From Catenaria anguillulae PL171 (Eukaryota > Blastocladiomycota > Blastocladiomycetes > Blastocladiales > Catenariaceae), in assembly GCA_002102555.1 (NCBI GenBank), contig MCFL01000159.1:1-55618 (forward strand): DNA of 55,618 nt, in the 5' to 3' direction. A model generated the notes under the pieces. The model did not search any database. It saw only the letters and a list, made by a program, of their open reading frames with translations, and had not been told where the DNA came from. The translations under genes and the position numbers were made by a program. The first letter of the stretch is position 1; each line of letters opens with the position of its first letter. This document shows positions 20,278-31,900 of the stretch, in pieces.

Positions 20278-21481
20278 CTTGAGTGGTGGAAGTGTGATTT
20301 GCTTGTGGGAGAGCGGTGTTATGTTGGGTTAGGATGATGGACCCGTTGGTTGGGAATAGGCGGGTGTCGTGGTCGGCATTTGTACCATTTCTGACTGGCG
20401 GGTGAGAACTGCTTCAAGCCGCTCTCGGCGGGACGGGTGGCCGCCGTAATGCCCATGGGTGTGGCGGGGCTGATGTCGGGAGTCTCGGCGTTGATACGGT
20501 GGGGGGAAAGACGGGGAATCCGTTTCAAGCACGTTGTTTTGGCGAGACATTTAGCTAAGCAAGCACCGATTAGCGGGCGAGCATTCCCACGGTTGTCCTC
20601 CTGCAGCGCGAGCCTTTGTGAGACATACCAACTGAAGTTTGATCGATCATTGTGTCTTGCTCTCACTCCCTGGTGTACCGTGCAGGGCATGATGTCACGG
20701 AAGTAACCATTGTGGCACGCTCTAGTCGTTAAATGTAGCTGTCACTTCATTCCCGTGTATGTTTTTCGACCGCATAAAGCATCCTTTCACTGGTTCTGCC
20801 GGATCTCCACAACAACGAAACGAAACGTGGACGGTGAACCCTTACGGATTGATCGCAAATAGAGCGACGTCTCTCCTCGGCGTTGACTTACCACATTTAT
20901 TTCCACAGATATCGAAACTGTTGCACACCACAGAGTTGAAAGACTGGCAGGAAAAGAAGCAATACTTGTAAGCTGATGAACAGGACTGCAGACAAGCCCG
21001 TGGTCAAGCACTCCTAACATGTCCGCCAATCTGTTCCAACAGAGACGAGTCGACGGCAAAAAGCATGCATAGATTTATGTACTTCGTCAGGAATTCGTTG
21101 ATATGGGTCTTGGTGGCAGTCCTAATACTGGAATGGTGGTGAATGAAGCAGCATTTCGTTGCATCGCGCTGCATTTGTGTCGAGACCTTTGAAGGCACGC
21201 TTGCATCTCTCCCATCCACATGTTTCCTTCAGTCGATTGTCGCAGCTAGAGGGATATCGACAGGAATTGCATATCTTGAGTATGCATGTTCATTTTGGTG
21301 ACGAATGCGAAAAGAGTCCGGGCTTTCATGCGAAGACTTATGTACGACACGAGAATGTCTCACGGCTAACAAGATAAACTGGATTTCGACGCCGTTATTC
21401 TTCTAGTATATACGGACGGTACGAATAGTGAACAGATAAGGACTACAAATGCTCATACGACATTCCGCGCTTCACTTCAGC
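20278..21481. other. Spacer between the duplicated secreted-protein genes
   Basis: About 1.2 kb. The first ~110 bases upstream of copy 1 match the same place upstream of copy 2 (shared block including GTTGGGTTAGGATGATGGAC). The last ~110 bases, 3' of copy 2, match the 3' flank of copy 1 (shared GTGAACAGATAAGG and AATGCTCATACGACATTCC). The duplicated unit therefore includes flanks. The middle (about 20700-21360) shows no gene. Confidence 0.55.
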
Positions 21482-22185
21482 TTAGTTGCGGCAGTGGTTG
21501 CAGTCCTCGCCCAACACAAGGGTCTTGCCCTCGGCCTTGGGGAAGTTCTTGCACCACACGGTCTCCTCCCAGCGGGGACTGTAGATGGACAAGATGTCGC
21601 ACTCCATGGACTTGAAAGCCTCGAGGTTGACCATGGTCTCGTCAAAAGCAACACGCTTGACGTGGCCGGGAATCCAGTACTGGCCAAGGACTTGGTACGA
21701 GTAGTGGACCTTGTCAGACACGGGGAGCGTGAAGGTGGTTGGGCGGACAGTCTTGAAGGGCGAGTAGGCTTCCATTGTGGGAAGGTTCTGTGGCGTAAAC
21801 AGGAACAGATTAAGGGTGAGTTATGGGAACCTGTGAGGTGAAGAAGCAAACAGGGTGCGACATCGGATCATACCTTGGCAATGCACTTGAACTTGCCATC
21901 GACAACAGCCTCCATCACGGCACCGTACTGGCCATTGCTGCGCGCGTGCTCAAAGCACGCCTTGGCATCGGCAGCCTTGTCACCAGTCGACTTGATGGTC
22001 GCAATCTCTCCGTTGTACTCGTTGGAGAAGTCGCGGCCCTCGAGAACGTAGTGCGACTTGCAGCCGGCAGGGTTGTACTGAGGACCGTTGCTCCAGTCGC
22101 ACTTGGGGAGGGTGGGAGCAGCAGGAGCGGCGTTGGTGAGGGCCACAAGGGCGAGCAGGGTCACGAAAAGGGCAGTGGGGTGCAT
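21482..22185 (-). CDS. Small secreted cysteine protein, tandem copy 2
   Basis: Exons 22185-21874 and 21787-21482, 205 aa. Signal peptide MHPTALFVTLLALVALTNA is nearly identical to copy 1. The mature region differs mainly in exon 1 (DWSNGPQYNPAGCKSHY, RDFSNEYNGEI) and near the end of exon 2 (YSPRWEETVWCKNF). The central part of exon 2 is identical at protein and DNA level over 104 bases (21618-21721 against 19698-19801). Cysteine positions are kept. Tandem duplication followed by partial homogenisation is inferred; function unknown. Confidence 0.8.
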
Positions 22186-23256
22186 CTTGAGTGGTGGAAG
22201 TGTGATTTGCTTGTGAAAGAGCGGTGGGATGTTGGGTTAGGATGATGGACCAGTTGGTTGGGAATAGGCGGGTGTCGTGTCGGTATTTGTATCATTTCCT
22301 GCCAAGGTACGGACTGCTCGGGGAGTCGTCCAGTTCTCCGTAGCACTCGTCAGGGATGGTCCTTACAACTCGACTGACGTCAGAAGTCTCGGCATGGATA
22401 CGGTGGAGGGGAGCTGTTTCACGCACGTTGTGTCTCGGGGATACCCTTAGCTAAGCGGGCGTAGGGTATACGTAGCGGACGCGGGTCGGCATTCTCGCAG
22501 TCGAGTTTGCGGTTGCCGGTTGGTAGAGTTGTGAGACGTGTATGATATGTAGGTAAGACCGTGTTTGATGCTGTTTGGTGCTCCAGGCCAGGCAAACGAA
22601 TGGCGTCCCATTGCCTTGACCGCATGTGCAATGATGTCACTCTACGACCAGGGTGGCCCCGGCCCGTGGCACGCACTAGATAAACGGATCGCGGCGCTTG
22701 AGCTGCCCAAAGGAAATAGCTATAGGTTTTACCGATCCTCCATATTCTCGACGCGAAATGAAGACATGAAACCACGGTGAACGTTTAATTACCCTCGCCT
22801 AATTTTACCCCGGTGGCTCTGTATGACGTCGGCGGGAAGCAGGGAGGTTCCAATCAACAGCAGCTGGGAAAGGTGCACCTCCCTTCCTCCTCCCCTCCAC
22901 GGCCTTTTGCGGCGCAGATTGGCGGTGGAGCTTTGCAACAGGACAAAGATCGCGAATGGAGTCAAGAAGCGCGATCAGCAGGACTTGGGCTTGGAGGGGT
23001 GAGTCAGGCGTGACTTGGTCAAGCCGCAAAGGACCGCCGATCTGACCAGGAGTGTGGACCTTCCATCAGATTCGCTATAATGCAACCCTAACTTATCAAG
23101 ACGCCATCGCTCTTCAAATTGAATGCAGTGCAATGAACATACATGCTTCCGTGTCGCCTGTGTAAATACTCCCCGCCTGATCTCGTCCGCTGACCGCTTC
23201 CTGCTCTGCAGCACCACGGCACCAACCTCCCAACCCGACCATCATTGACCAAACCA
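22186..23256. other. Divergent intergenic region
   Basis: About 1.07 kb between the minus-strand secreted-protein copy 2 and the plus-strand Lso2 gene. The first ~110 bases repeat the upstream block of copy 1. The short ORFs in the rest lack any recognisable motif. Confidence 0.5.
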
Positions 23257-24321
23257 ATGCCAAAGAAGTTCACGGGCGAAAACTCAAAGGGTTTGTTTGT
23301 CCTCGAGTATCAGCACCGGATCGCACGTGATCAATCTCACCGAGGATGTGTGGATTCCTCCAGTGACCGCGGCAAAGGAACGCAAGGCCGCCGCCCAAGC
23401 GGAAAAGGAATCGAAAGCGCGCGCGCAAAAGTGCGTCTCTGCTCATGATTTGCCATGTTGTTGTTGGCATTCCTTGCGAGGCTGACACTCTCTGGTTGGA
23501 CACGCAACGCGCGCATACAGGGAAGCCAAGGAGTCAGCCGAATGGGCGGTTGGCGCAAAGAGAAACAAGCGTGAGGACGAAGAAGCCAAAAAGGTTTGCT
23601 GCCACATCCGAGTCATGGCCCCACCATTCTTTCCTTGATTGCACCACCGTCTCTGACTCTGATATTGACGCACACGCTATGGGAAAAAAAAAATCAGGCC
23701 GAGCGCGCCGCGAAAAAGGCCGAAGCCGCCGCCTTGCTCGCCAAGGAAGAAGCTGCCGCCGCACGCAAAGCCGCCACATCTGCAGCCTCGTCCAAATCGC
23801 TTGCCCCACGCGTGTCGGGTGCCGCCAAAGTCGCCGCGCGCCGCGAGCAAGCCATTGAATCTGCTTCGTCACAGCTTGCCGAGCCCACCCCGGAATACTC
23901 TGCCTCGGGCTTGGACGCGGCGCTCGAGCTGCTCGACTTTACCGGAATCGGCGACGCCTCGTCTTCCGCCTCAAGTGCAAAGGCTGCAAAGGAGGTGGAC
24001 AGGCACCCTGAGCGAAGGGCAAAGGCGGCGTGGTTGGCGTTCAAGGAGCGCGAGTTGGACGCAGCAAAGAAGGAGAATCCGGGGCTGAGGTTGAGTCAGT
24101 TGAACGAGATCTTGTGGAAGAGGTGGCAGAAGAGTCCCGAGAATCCGTTCAATATGACGACAGTCGCGTACAATGCAACGGCGGACGATGGTGCGTTGCG
24201 TTTTCATTTTTCGTAGTTTATGCGGTTCTCAGGCACTGACTCATTTGCGTGCGGAATGACAGAGAGGCAAGTCGTGGAAGACAAGCGGAATGCGGCCTTG
24301 GACCGCATGCGTGTGCAGTAA
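23257..24321 (+). CDS. LSO2: Lso2/CCDC124 ribosome-associated protein
   Basis: Five exons: 23257-23290, 23364-23430, 23521-23590, 23698-24190 and 24263-24321; 240 aa with all phases consistent. It begins MPKKFTGENSK, the conserved CCDC124 start, followed by Lys/Ala/Glu-rich helices (KERKAAAQAEKESKARAQ, EWAVGAKRNKREDEEAKK). The C-terminal domain has DRHPERRAKAAWLAFKE, LRLSQLNEILWKRWQKSPEN and PFN. Family members bind vacant 80S ribosomes at the A site and mRNA channel during starvation and aid recovery. The first exon is only 34 bases, so naive ORF finding misses the start. It ends 45 bases from the convergent gene. Confidence 0.92.
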
Positions 24322-24365
24322 ACCCCCAACTTGGTTTTGTCGATTTCACGTTCGAGTGAAGCATT

Positions 24366-25007
24366 TCAGTGTGTATAGTCGTCGCTTTTGCCACAATGCA
24401 CAGCCTCTGCTCGAAACGCCACATCCTTCCTCGTGCTCCGCATTTTCGCCACCAGCTTGTCCAACAAGGCATCAATTGTGCCAACCACTGTTTTCCCGAC
24501 AAGCCGAATCCCATTGGCCTCGCCATCGCTGCACCCGATCCACCTACTCAAGTGCCGCTTGACGGCATCGCGCGGGTGCTTGAGATTGGGCGAGTAAAAG
24601 GCGGCAATCTGCTCAGCGTCAAAGCAGTATTGCCCGTCGGCGAGAATGTGGACCCGCGGATGGTGACCCGTGTCGTCAGTGTAGAATTGGATAAAGCGCA
24701 AGGCACGAGCGGTTTCGGGATTGGGATCGGTGCGTGTAATGTTGTTGGTGGGCGTGACAGTGGGCAGTGTACTCGTTGCGGTCGACGCCGTCAGTGGCGG
24801 TGGATGTGGATGCAGGCACTGGGAGGCAACAGGAAGAATGGCCGCCGTGGTTGATCCAGGTGTGGGCGATGTCTTGAACGCGTGCTGAATCGCGTCCAGG
24901 CCAATGTCCACTTGGACCCTTGCAGGTGCAACCAGGTTTGGGGAGGTAACGTGAATGCTACATTGGATCGAGTTTGTCGTGGGTGACACAACGACCTGGG
25001 GAGCCAT
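24366..25007 (-). CDS. Possible third member of the shared C-terminal-domain family (member C)
   Basis: Intronless, 213 aa, no named family recognised. Residues 1-95 are Thr/Pro/Ser/Ala-rich with a few ordered stretches (ARVQVDIGLDAIQHAF). Residues about 97-190 parallel the module of members A and B: VHILADGQYCFDAEQIAAFYSPNL against their RTYF..LA..F(S/A)P segment, then KHPRDAVKRHLSRWIG against K.P..AA..HAR.YG, then a variable loop and VGTIDALLDKLVAKM against MT.EAF.DYVL.H. GVRKQG is not kept (NGIRLVGK). Similarity is by position and pattern and weaker than between A and B. ATG at 25007 is the first in frame. Confidence 0.65.
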   Translation of the reverse strand: MAPQVVVSPTTNSIQCSIHVTSPNLVAPARVQVDIGLDAIQHAFKTSPTPGSTTAAILPVASQCLHPHPPPLTASTATSTLPTVTPTNNITRTDPNPETARALRFIQFYTDDTGHHPRVHILADGQYCFDAEQIAAFYSPNLKHPRDAVKRHLSRWIGCSDGEANGIRLVGKTVVGTIDALLDKLVAKMRSTRKDVAFRAEAVHCGKSDDYTH

Positions 25008-25920
25008 TTGCAATCGGTTGTGATGAGGAATTGCAGGTTCAGAAAAATACCAGAGCGTCAATGAATGGAGGGTAAACCTTGTCCAGGCGTGCTTCAATTG
25101 TGGTTTCTGCCAAGTTCTCAGGGCTGTATTTGCCAGTTACTGTAGAGCGCGGCATGGGCGATTGCAAAATGACTGGGACTCCCAGCCCTATCCATCGCTG
25201 TTGACGGCATGACGGCCACGGCCACGTTCGATGGTTGGAAACCGCTCGGGAGATAACCCCGGGCAACGAGTCATGCTGAGCGACGGTGCTGCGGGCATTC
25301 ACCCATCGATTGGGAACGCATTTACGCAGAAAGCTTCTTGAAAACATGACTTTCAGAGCACTTGGATCGTCGACTGCAGAGTGGAAGCGAAGAATGGCGG
25401 CCGATTTGGCGTCCGTGTGGGAAACGGGACCATGGCGGCTGCCTTGCCTTTATGGGACAGCTGGATTCCACACCCATTGCTTGACCTTGGCCCTTCAAGT
25501 TGGCCATTTCTATCGAGCGTTCGGGCGACTGGACTCGGTTGCCTGTGGATTCCTGCCGACAAAGAAACCGAGGCAAGGAGCATTGAAGATTGTCAGCGAG
25601 TCGATGCACCCACTGATTCCAAACGAGTTCCTCGGGGTCTTCCATGGGCCTTCCATAGCATTGCACTGGCATACAAAGCAATCGGGAATCGAAATACAAC
25701 AAAGATCTTTGAATTCTCGAAACCGGCCATGTATGCTGCCCCCTGACGACCGTCTGTCTGCGCACTCTTGCCCGTGATCTGCTCTGACCACTTGGCCGGC
25801 CGATTGCCCTTCTCTTGCGGTTGACTCGGCCCTCCTGCGTCCCATTTTCCCCTTCCCGGCCCCGCCAACTGCCGTCTGCTGTGCTGTCTGCTTGGCTTCA
25901 GCATATTGCGTCGCCCAATA
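25008..25920. other. Divergent intergenic region before the Myb/SANT gene
   Basis: About 0.9 kb. The longest open frame (25322-25765, minus) has no recognisable domain and I do not call it a gene. It probably holds the promoters of both flanking genes. Confidence 0.45.
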
Positions 25921-28230
25921 ATGTCGTCGTCGTCGTCGTCGTCATCGCCTGCTACCGGAAGTGCCGGCCACGGGACCAATGCCAGCAACGGTAAAGGCTC
26001 CAATGGCCACGGTAACGGTAACGGTAACGGTAACGGTAGCGGCGGGCGGCCCGTGTCCGCTCTGGCGGCCGCCCTCGTCGGCATGGGGACTGGATCGTCG
26101 CCGCATTCTCATTCTCACGTTGGGCATCACCAGCAAAATGGCCACAATAATGGATACAGTCGTAATCCACGCAACGGATTCAACATCGCCAACGGCCACT
26201 CCCACTCCCATGTCGTGCAAAGCCAACCGCCCCACATACAACCACATGCTCACCCACCACCCTACCCGTACCCACAACCGCCCATGCAAACGGCGCACCA
26301 GCATTATGCCCACCTGGCCGCGGTGGCTACTGCTGCTGCCGCTGCCGCTGCAGTCTCCGCATCATCAGCATCCGCATCATCTACCCCTGCTTCCTCGACC
26401 CGCACTCGACGCTCGGCCACCAAGCCCACTGTATCGACAGCGCAATCCACTTCTACCCAACCACAGCCTGTCGCCGTGCCAAACCCCAAACCCATTCGCC
26501 GCCGTACAAACGACCCAAACACTCCTCGGGCCGAATGGACTTGGGAACGCGACCAAATCCTCTTTGACATTCTTGCGTCGGTCGAATCCGCGAAAACGCC
26601 AATCGAAGTGGGATCGTGGTCGGCAAAGCACTGGGATTTGGTGGCGCAGTCACTAAGCGAGCGAGGGATTCCCGGCAATGGTCAGCAACGGTACGCCGTG
26701 TTGCGCAGGGAGTGGCGCACGCTGTGTGAGTTGTTGAAGAAGCCAGGGTTCACTTGGGACGAGGCCGAGGGAAAGATATCAGCGAGTGAGGAGGTGTGGG
26801 AGGCACACATGAATGTATGTTTGCCCCTCAGCTCCCAAATCGGTTTCGAATGTCTGATTCGGAATTTGTTTATGAACATCGACAACATGGGCAATTGGTT
26901 CATGTAGTCGCTGACGGTCCCATTTCACAAAGTCGCCGCCGCACGACTTCGCGACAAGCAATACCCACACTACCAGCGTGCAAAGGCGCTCTGGGGCCTT
27001 GCCCTCAAAGACGGCCCGCCCGCCATAACCTCAACCGTCCACCCATCAGCCGCTTTGGCCGCTTCTCGCGATGCATTTGCCATCAAAGCTGGTCGCCCGC
27101 ATACACCCGAGTCCCCACCTACCACTTTGGCGTACAAGGAAGGATCGCTTCCACCAGGAGCAGTGGCAACCGCTGCGTCGGCCGCTGGCGGGGATTCCAG
27201 CTTGTCGTCGTCGCATCACCTGCTGCAGCATCATACCCCTGCGCCATCTGCAGCGGCGAACGGGCTGCAACAGCATCACCAGCATCAATTGCAGCATCAC
27301 TCGGATTTGGATTTCTTGCGCAGCCCAAGCCGCGACCGCGACGATGCGATTTTCTCGGCACAGGAGTTGTCGGACTTGATAGGCAGTGTACCTAACTCAA
27401 CAGCAAAGTGCGTCCTCTCGGTCTTCTACTGCATTATCGCATTCTTAAACTGGCAACTCTTCACATATAGATCGGGATCCATGATGCCTTCACCGTCGCT
27501 GCACTTTGACCCAACCGCGCCACCCCCGCCCCCACCGCCCACTTCGCACGCCTCATTCATCCCGCCACCACTCATCCCATACCCGCTCGGATCGCCCATG
27601 CTGAGCACCAACCCACGCAAACGCCGCGCACCCTTACTCCCCTCCTCGTCGTCGCACCCACACTTGACCGACCTGCCGCCTCCAACCGCAAAGCGCCACA
27701 AGCCCGTCACACCGCAGGTGTACCCACCGCCACCTTTTGCATACCAGCCTAGCATGTCACCCGTACACCCACACGCCTTGTACGGCCAGACATCACTTGC
27801 CCCGCCCCCGCCCCCGCTCCACACGTCCGACCCATTGTACCGTGCCGTGTCTGCGGCCGCCGCACTTGCTGGCACTTCTGTTCCAGGATCGCCACTTGAC
27901 ACAGACATGGATCACGCCGATACGGCGCATGGGCGTAGCTCACCGCCCGCACCACCCGTGCCGCCTCCGTCGCTCGCAGACGCAATGGCGCTTGCCATGG
28001 CGTGGCTTGCGGGCCAGCGCGCAGCTGCCGGCGGTGTGGATGCCGCGCTGATGCTTTCGGCCGCGCACGTGTTTATGCAAGATGAACGCGTCTTGTACAT
28101 GTTTTTGGCGTTGCCGGAGGATTTGAGGGTGTTATTTTTGAGGCAGAGAGTTGAGGCGAACGCAGAGGCCGAGGCGCGGGGTGGGGAAGTGGCGGGTGGG
28201 GCCGGGCAAGGGGTGGATGGGGATGTGTGA
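25921..28230 (+). CDS. Myb/SANT-like DNA-binding protein with long low-complexity tails
   Basis: Exons 25921-26814, 26908-27407 and 27471-28230, 717 aa. The N-terminal ~200 residues are Ser, Gly/Asn and His-rich with an Ala tract. Residues about 209-330 form a Myb/SANT-like domain of the Myb_DNA-bind_3 kind: EWTWERDQILFDILASV, WSAKHWDLVAQSL, QRYAVLRREWRTL, GFTWDEAEGKISASEEVWEAH, then across the intron QYPHYQRAKALWG. A His/Gln/Ser region, a polyproline region and a helical end (SLADAMALAMAWLAGQ, MFLALPEDLRVLFLRQ) follow. Removing the 63-base second intron avoids a hydrophobic insertion that would be odd in a nuclear protein. Probably a transcription regulator or transposase-derived DNA-binding protein. 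Confidence 0.8.
26011..26040 (+). repeat. GGTAAC hexanucleotide repeat inside the Myb/SANT gene
   Basis: About five GGTAAC units encode a Gly-Asn run (GNGNGNGNG). Adjacent GTC/TCG triplet repeats at 25922-25947 encode the serine run at the start. Slippage-prone coding DNA. Confidence 0.8.
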
Positions 28231-28538
28231 AGTGAATGCGCATGTCCAGAGTTGTGTGGATGGTCACATCATTTTTGGCTATTTATTCATCTTTTTCATG
28301 TCTGTATACATGTCATGTCACGCATCGGCTGCTGCTGCTAGGAACACAGGTGGATTAGAAGGAAATATATTTGTTGTTTTTGGATTTCGACTTTTTCGTC
28401 TGGGTTAATTTCTTTTCTTCGGAAAAAGGCTCCCGAGGAAAAACCAAGTCAAATCTAAATAACAAATGAAAAACAAACAACACACGGCAACTGACACCGA
28501 CACCAACACCAACACCAACACCAACACCGACTCCTCCT
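28231..28538. other. AT-rich spacer with ACCAAC repeat
   Basis: The 3' flank of the Myb/SANT gene. A CACCAA/ACCAAC hexanucleotide run lies near 28496-28532. No gene seen. Confidence 0.5.
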
Positions 28539-28931
28539 TCACTCACTCGCGCCCACCCTCCTCGCCTTCTCAGCACCAGGCACACTCGACATCGACCCGG
28601 ACCGCTTCACCGAGTTACGCCGCTCCATGGGTGGTGAGGGCACGGGTTGGGCTTGCGTGTGCTCGGGGTCGTCTTGCAGGTGCACGGGCTCATTGGGCGG
28701 GTGCACGAGCTGGGCTTGCGGGGGCATGGGCTCATTGGGCGGGTGCATGGGCTGGCCTTGCGGGTCCACGGGCTCGGCTTGCGGGGGCACGGGCTGATCT
28801 CGCTGGGCCGCGGGGTCATCTTGCGGGCGCGCGGGCTCGTCTTGAGGATGCTCCGTCACGGCCGGATTTGATGATTCGAGTGGGACAATTCCGGAGCGTG
28901 CAGCCATGAGTTGTGCGCAAGTCACTTTCAA
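28539..28931 (-). CDS. Proline-rich repeat ORF beside the retroelement relic
   Basis: Open frame of 130 aa whose middle (about 28-103) is a degenerate 10-12 residue repeat on PxDEP/PxAEP/PxNEP themes, encoded by an imperfect minisatellite. Start and splicing are uncertain and no family is recognised. It abuts the copia-type remnant on the same strand and could be a low-complexity part of it, a separate gene fragment, or noncoding minisatellite. Confidence 0.3.
   Translation of the reverse strand: MKVTCAQLMAARSGIVPLESSNPAVTEHPQDEPARPQDDPAAQRDQPVPPQAEPVDPQGQPMHPPNEPMPPQAQLVHPPNEPVHLQDDPEHTQAQPVPSPPMERRNSVKRSGSMSSVPGAEKARRVGASE
28640..28850. repeat. Degenerate GC-rich minisatellite, ~30-36 bp period
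   Basis: Imperfect repeats of motifs such as GGGCTTGCGGGGGCA and GGGCTCATTGGGCGGGTGCA follow each other several times. Units keep a multiple of three, so the minus strand stays open. Confidence 0.65.
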
Positions 28932-31900
28932 TGAGTTCGCAGAACGCGCGTCGAAAAACGCAAGTTGGGCTTGGGCAAGCAGTTGGAGGGGCTACAATAA
29001 TACACAGAACGCACCCAGAGTTAATCAGAGGATGCATTTGGCGAGTCAAGGAGGCGATTGCGCTAAAACGGACCATGTCATCGTCATACAGGTGTCGGAG
29101 GACCCGCACAATGCCAGAATGCTCCTCGCCGTTGGGATGAATGGTTCGAGTCCCGCACTGCGAACTGCGCTTGCAGCGTCACCGTAGCTTGCGGAAGAGG
29201 TAAAGATTGGGTCTGCATGATTACGGCCGTGCGCGGGCGGGTCCGCATTGTGCCCGTGGTTGACATCGACAAATGCATTGACAAAACCCAGACCGGAGCT
29301 ACGCTCAAGTGCAACAGTCGTGATCGATTCGGGAGGGCACGTTGAGCAGCGAAAGTAGCCGCGGCCCAGGTAGTCCGGCACCTGAGCCGGGCGGTAAGTT
29401 GATGGGTGAAAGTCGAGGCGCTGCACGCCCAGGCACGTGTACAATTGGAACGTAGGCATGGACACCGTGAGTAGAGTGGTGAAAAGAAGACGGACAGCGA
29501 GGTCGGGAACAAGGAGTGAACCAACAAGCGTGGACCGCGACGCAGACTTCCCAGTGGCGATGGCGATCGGAATATCACCCATGTGTGTCGCATGAAAGGT
29601 GGAGCCATTACCTAGCGTGACAGGGCGTGGTGGATTTAAGGGCACAAGGAACAGGAATTCCGAGGCAAACAGCGACCTACTGCGAGAAGCGCCGGAATTC
29701 GCGACAAAGTACTTGTTGCAGTGGAGAAGTGCCTTGTCGGTAATTGCGTGCTCGGCCGTGGACTCGCCAGTAGACGTAAGCGCGACCTTGAAAACATGGA
29801 AGACCGTTGGTGCAGATTGTGGAGTAATCGAGGGTTCTGTCGGAGGTTCGGTACAGAGCGGATGGCGGCGCGGCATAACGGGGTATCGCATCGGGGCCAT
29901 GTAGTCAGGCGCGATTCGCGCCAGGGGCCTCTCGCGCCTCGAGCACTTTGGTATGGACGCGGGCAAAGTGTTGTCTCACATCCAAATCGCAAGCCGCCGT
30001 ATCATGGCGGATCCACCCGCACTTCCCGCATTTGCTCTTGACAAAGCGGTTGCAGTTGCGCCCCATCTTTTGCACCGGGGCAGACATGCAGGAGGCACGA
30101 GATGCAGCGGTTTGGGAAGTGATCCGTGCGCTCAGCAACAGTGAGGGAGTTTGACGAGGCTGAGCTTGCAGGGTGGGCGCCAGCCGATGAGCGGTTGCCA
30201 GTCTTCTGAGCCGCAGGCACTGGGTTCGACGAGCGAGAAGCCGAGTCGCCGGCAGACGAGTGCTCGGCTTTGGAACGGCGGGTGCTCTTTGCATGGTACT
30301 TGGCGTCCCGCAGTTGCTGGATCTCAGAACCAGCGTAGAGACCAAAATACTGCTTGAGAACAGCAGTAATGTCGGACCATGTCTTGATTGACCCATCATG
30401 GTGAGGCTGGCGCAACATGCGCGCAAACTCGGTCAACAAAGGGCCACGGTGGTCGGTGAGCACCTTGATGAGGCGATCCATGTCGTCTCGCTCGAGCTCG
30501 GCTTGCAAATCCTTGGCACGGGCCATCATGAGCTGGGCAAGTCGCTTGTGGACCTCGGTCTGGTGGTCGGGGACATCGCGAAAGTCTGTGGGCCGGACGG
30601 ACTCGAGGTGCTGGACAGCTTCAATGGCAAGGCTTTCCTTGTGCGGTGCCGACAGCTCATGTAGGGACTGCCGGTACCCCTGCGGCGTTGCTAGGAGCAA
30701 TCGCGTGTCGAGGCATCGGCATCAGTCGTGTCAAAGAGCAAGTCAATGGCAGCACGGGCATACTCGGACGAATCAATGGTGAGGCCGGTTTCGACAAATG
30801 TCGCTACCCGCCATTCCTGGTGGGTGCCCGTGAGCAGCATGATGAGCTTCATGGGGCAGTCAAATCGGTCCAGAATACTGCGCTCGTATCCCGCCCACTT
30901 GAGGCCGTCCCGGCAGGAAAGATCAATCTTCTTGACCGAAAACGTGCGGATGTGCTCTGGCTTGGTGAAGGTACCCTTGACGGCCTCCATACCATACGCG
31001 GCCATGAGCGAAGCAAAGGATGCAGTCGTGGGTGTCGCGGGCGATGTGGGTTGTCGTGCGAATTGGTCAGCAGGGGCGGCTGGTGCCGGCAAGATGGCCG
31101 GGGCTGGCAAGCGGACGGCACTGAGCGTCGGCTGGGTATCGCTAGCTTCAAGGGCCGCCAGTTGCGCGCGACGTTCGGCCAGGAGCCGCTGCTTAAGACC
31201 CTTGGCAGCGGAACCACGTGGGCGCAACCCAGCAGTTTAAGCGGCACGCTTTGACGCGGACGCGATGGCATGCGGGACTGAAAGAGGGCAGAGCAACATG
31301 AATGGCAGGTCAGGTACATGTTGTATGCGCATGATGGTTTTTTAGGTCTCCATCACACATACCCTCGAGACCCGAATCCTAAGCGTCAGCGCGGTAAGGA
31401 GTACGCGCGAGGGAGGCGCGAGACCGTGAGCGCCTTGCGACGTGCTGGAGGCAGACGTGGTCGTGGCCAATGTGTGCACCGCCCGGCAAAGTTGAGGGCT
31501 TCATCGCCGTCCATGGCGGCAGGAGCATAAACTTGGTCTACAAAAGCAAGCGTCAGGCAAAGGCGACCAACACGGGATAAACGCGCGGGCAAAGATACCT
31601 GAGACGTGAAGCGAGGTCATAGGAAGGGCATGGTCGCCAGCCGAGTCTGCAATCGACGCCGAAACGTTGTCACCGGTGGGGCCTGCACTCGAGGGCGAGG
31701 TCGCGTTCTGGCCAGCGCCACAAATAGCGCCGCGTGCATCGAGCTGGGCAGCGTGCGAGGTGGCCGTTGCGCGGCAGCCTTTTCAGCATCACTTTGGGCC
31801 AATGTGACAGCGTCCATCGACTCGGCCGCGTCGACGAGGGATCGCGGGGCGGTGGAGGCGATTACATTGTTGGGAATAGCAGGGTCGATGTTGAGCTTCT

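Noticed and set aside
29143-29153. GGTTCGAGTCC, another B-box-like string
   Set aside because: It lies within the retroelement relic and the T-stem fails to pair; no cloverleaf.
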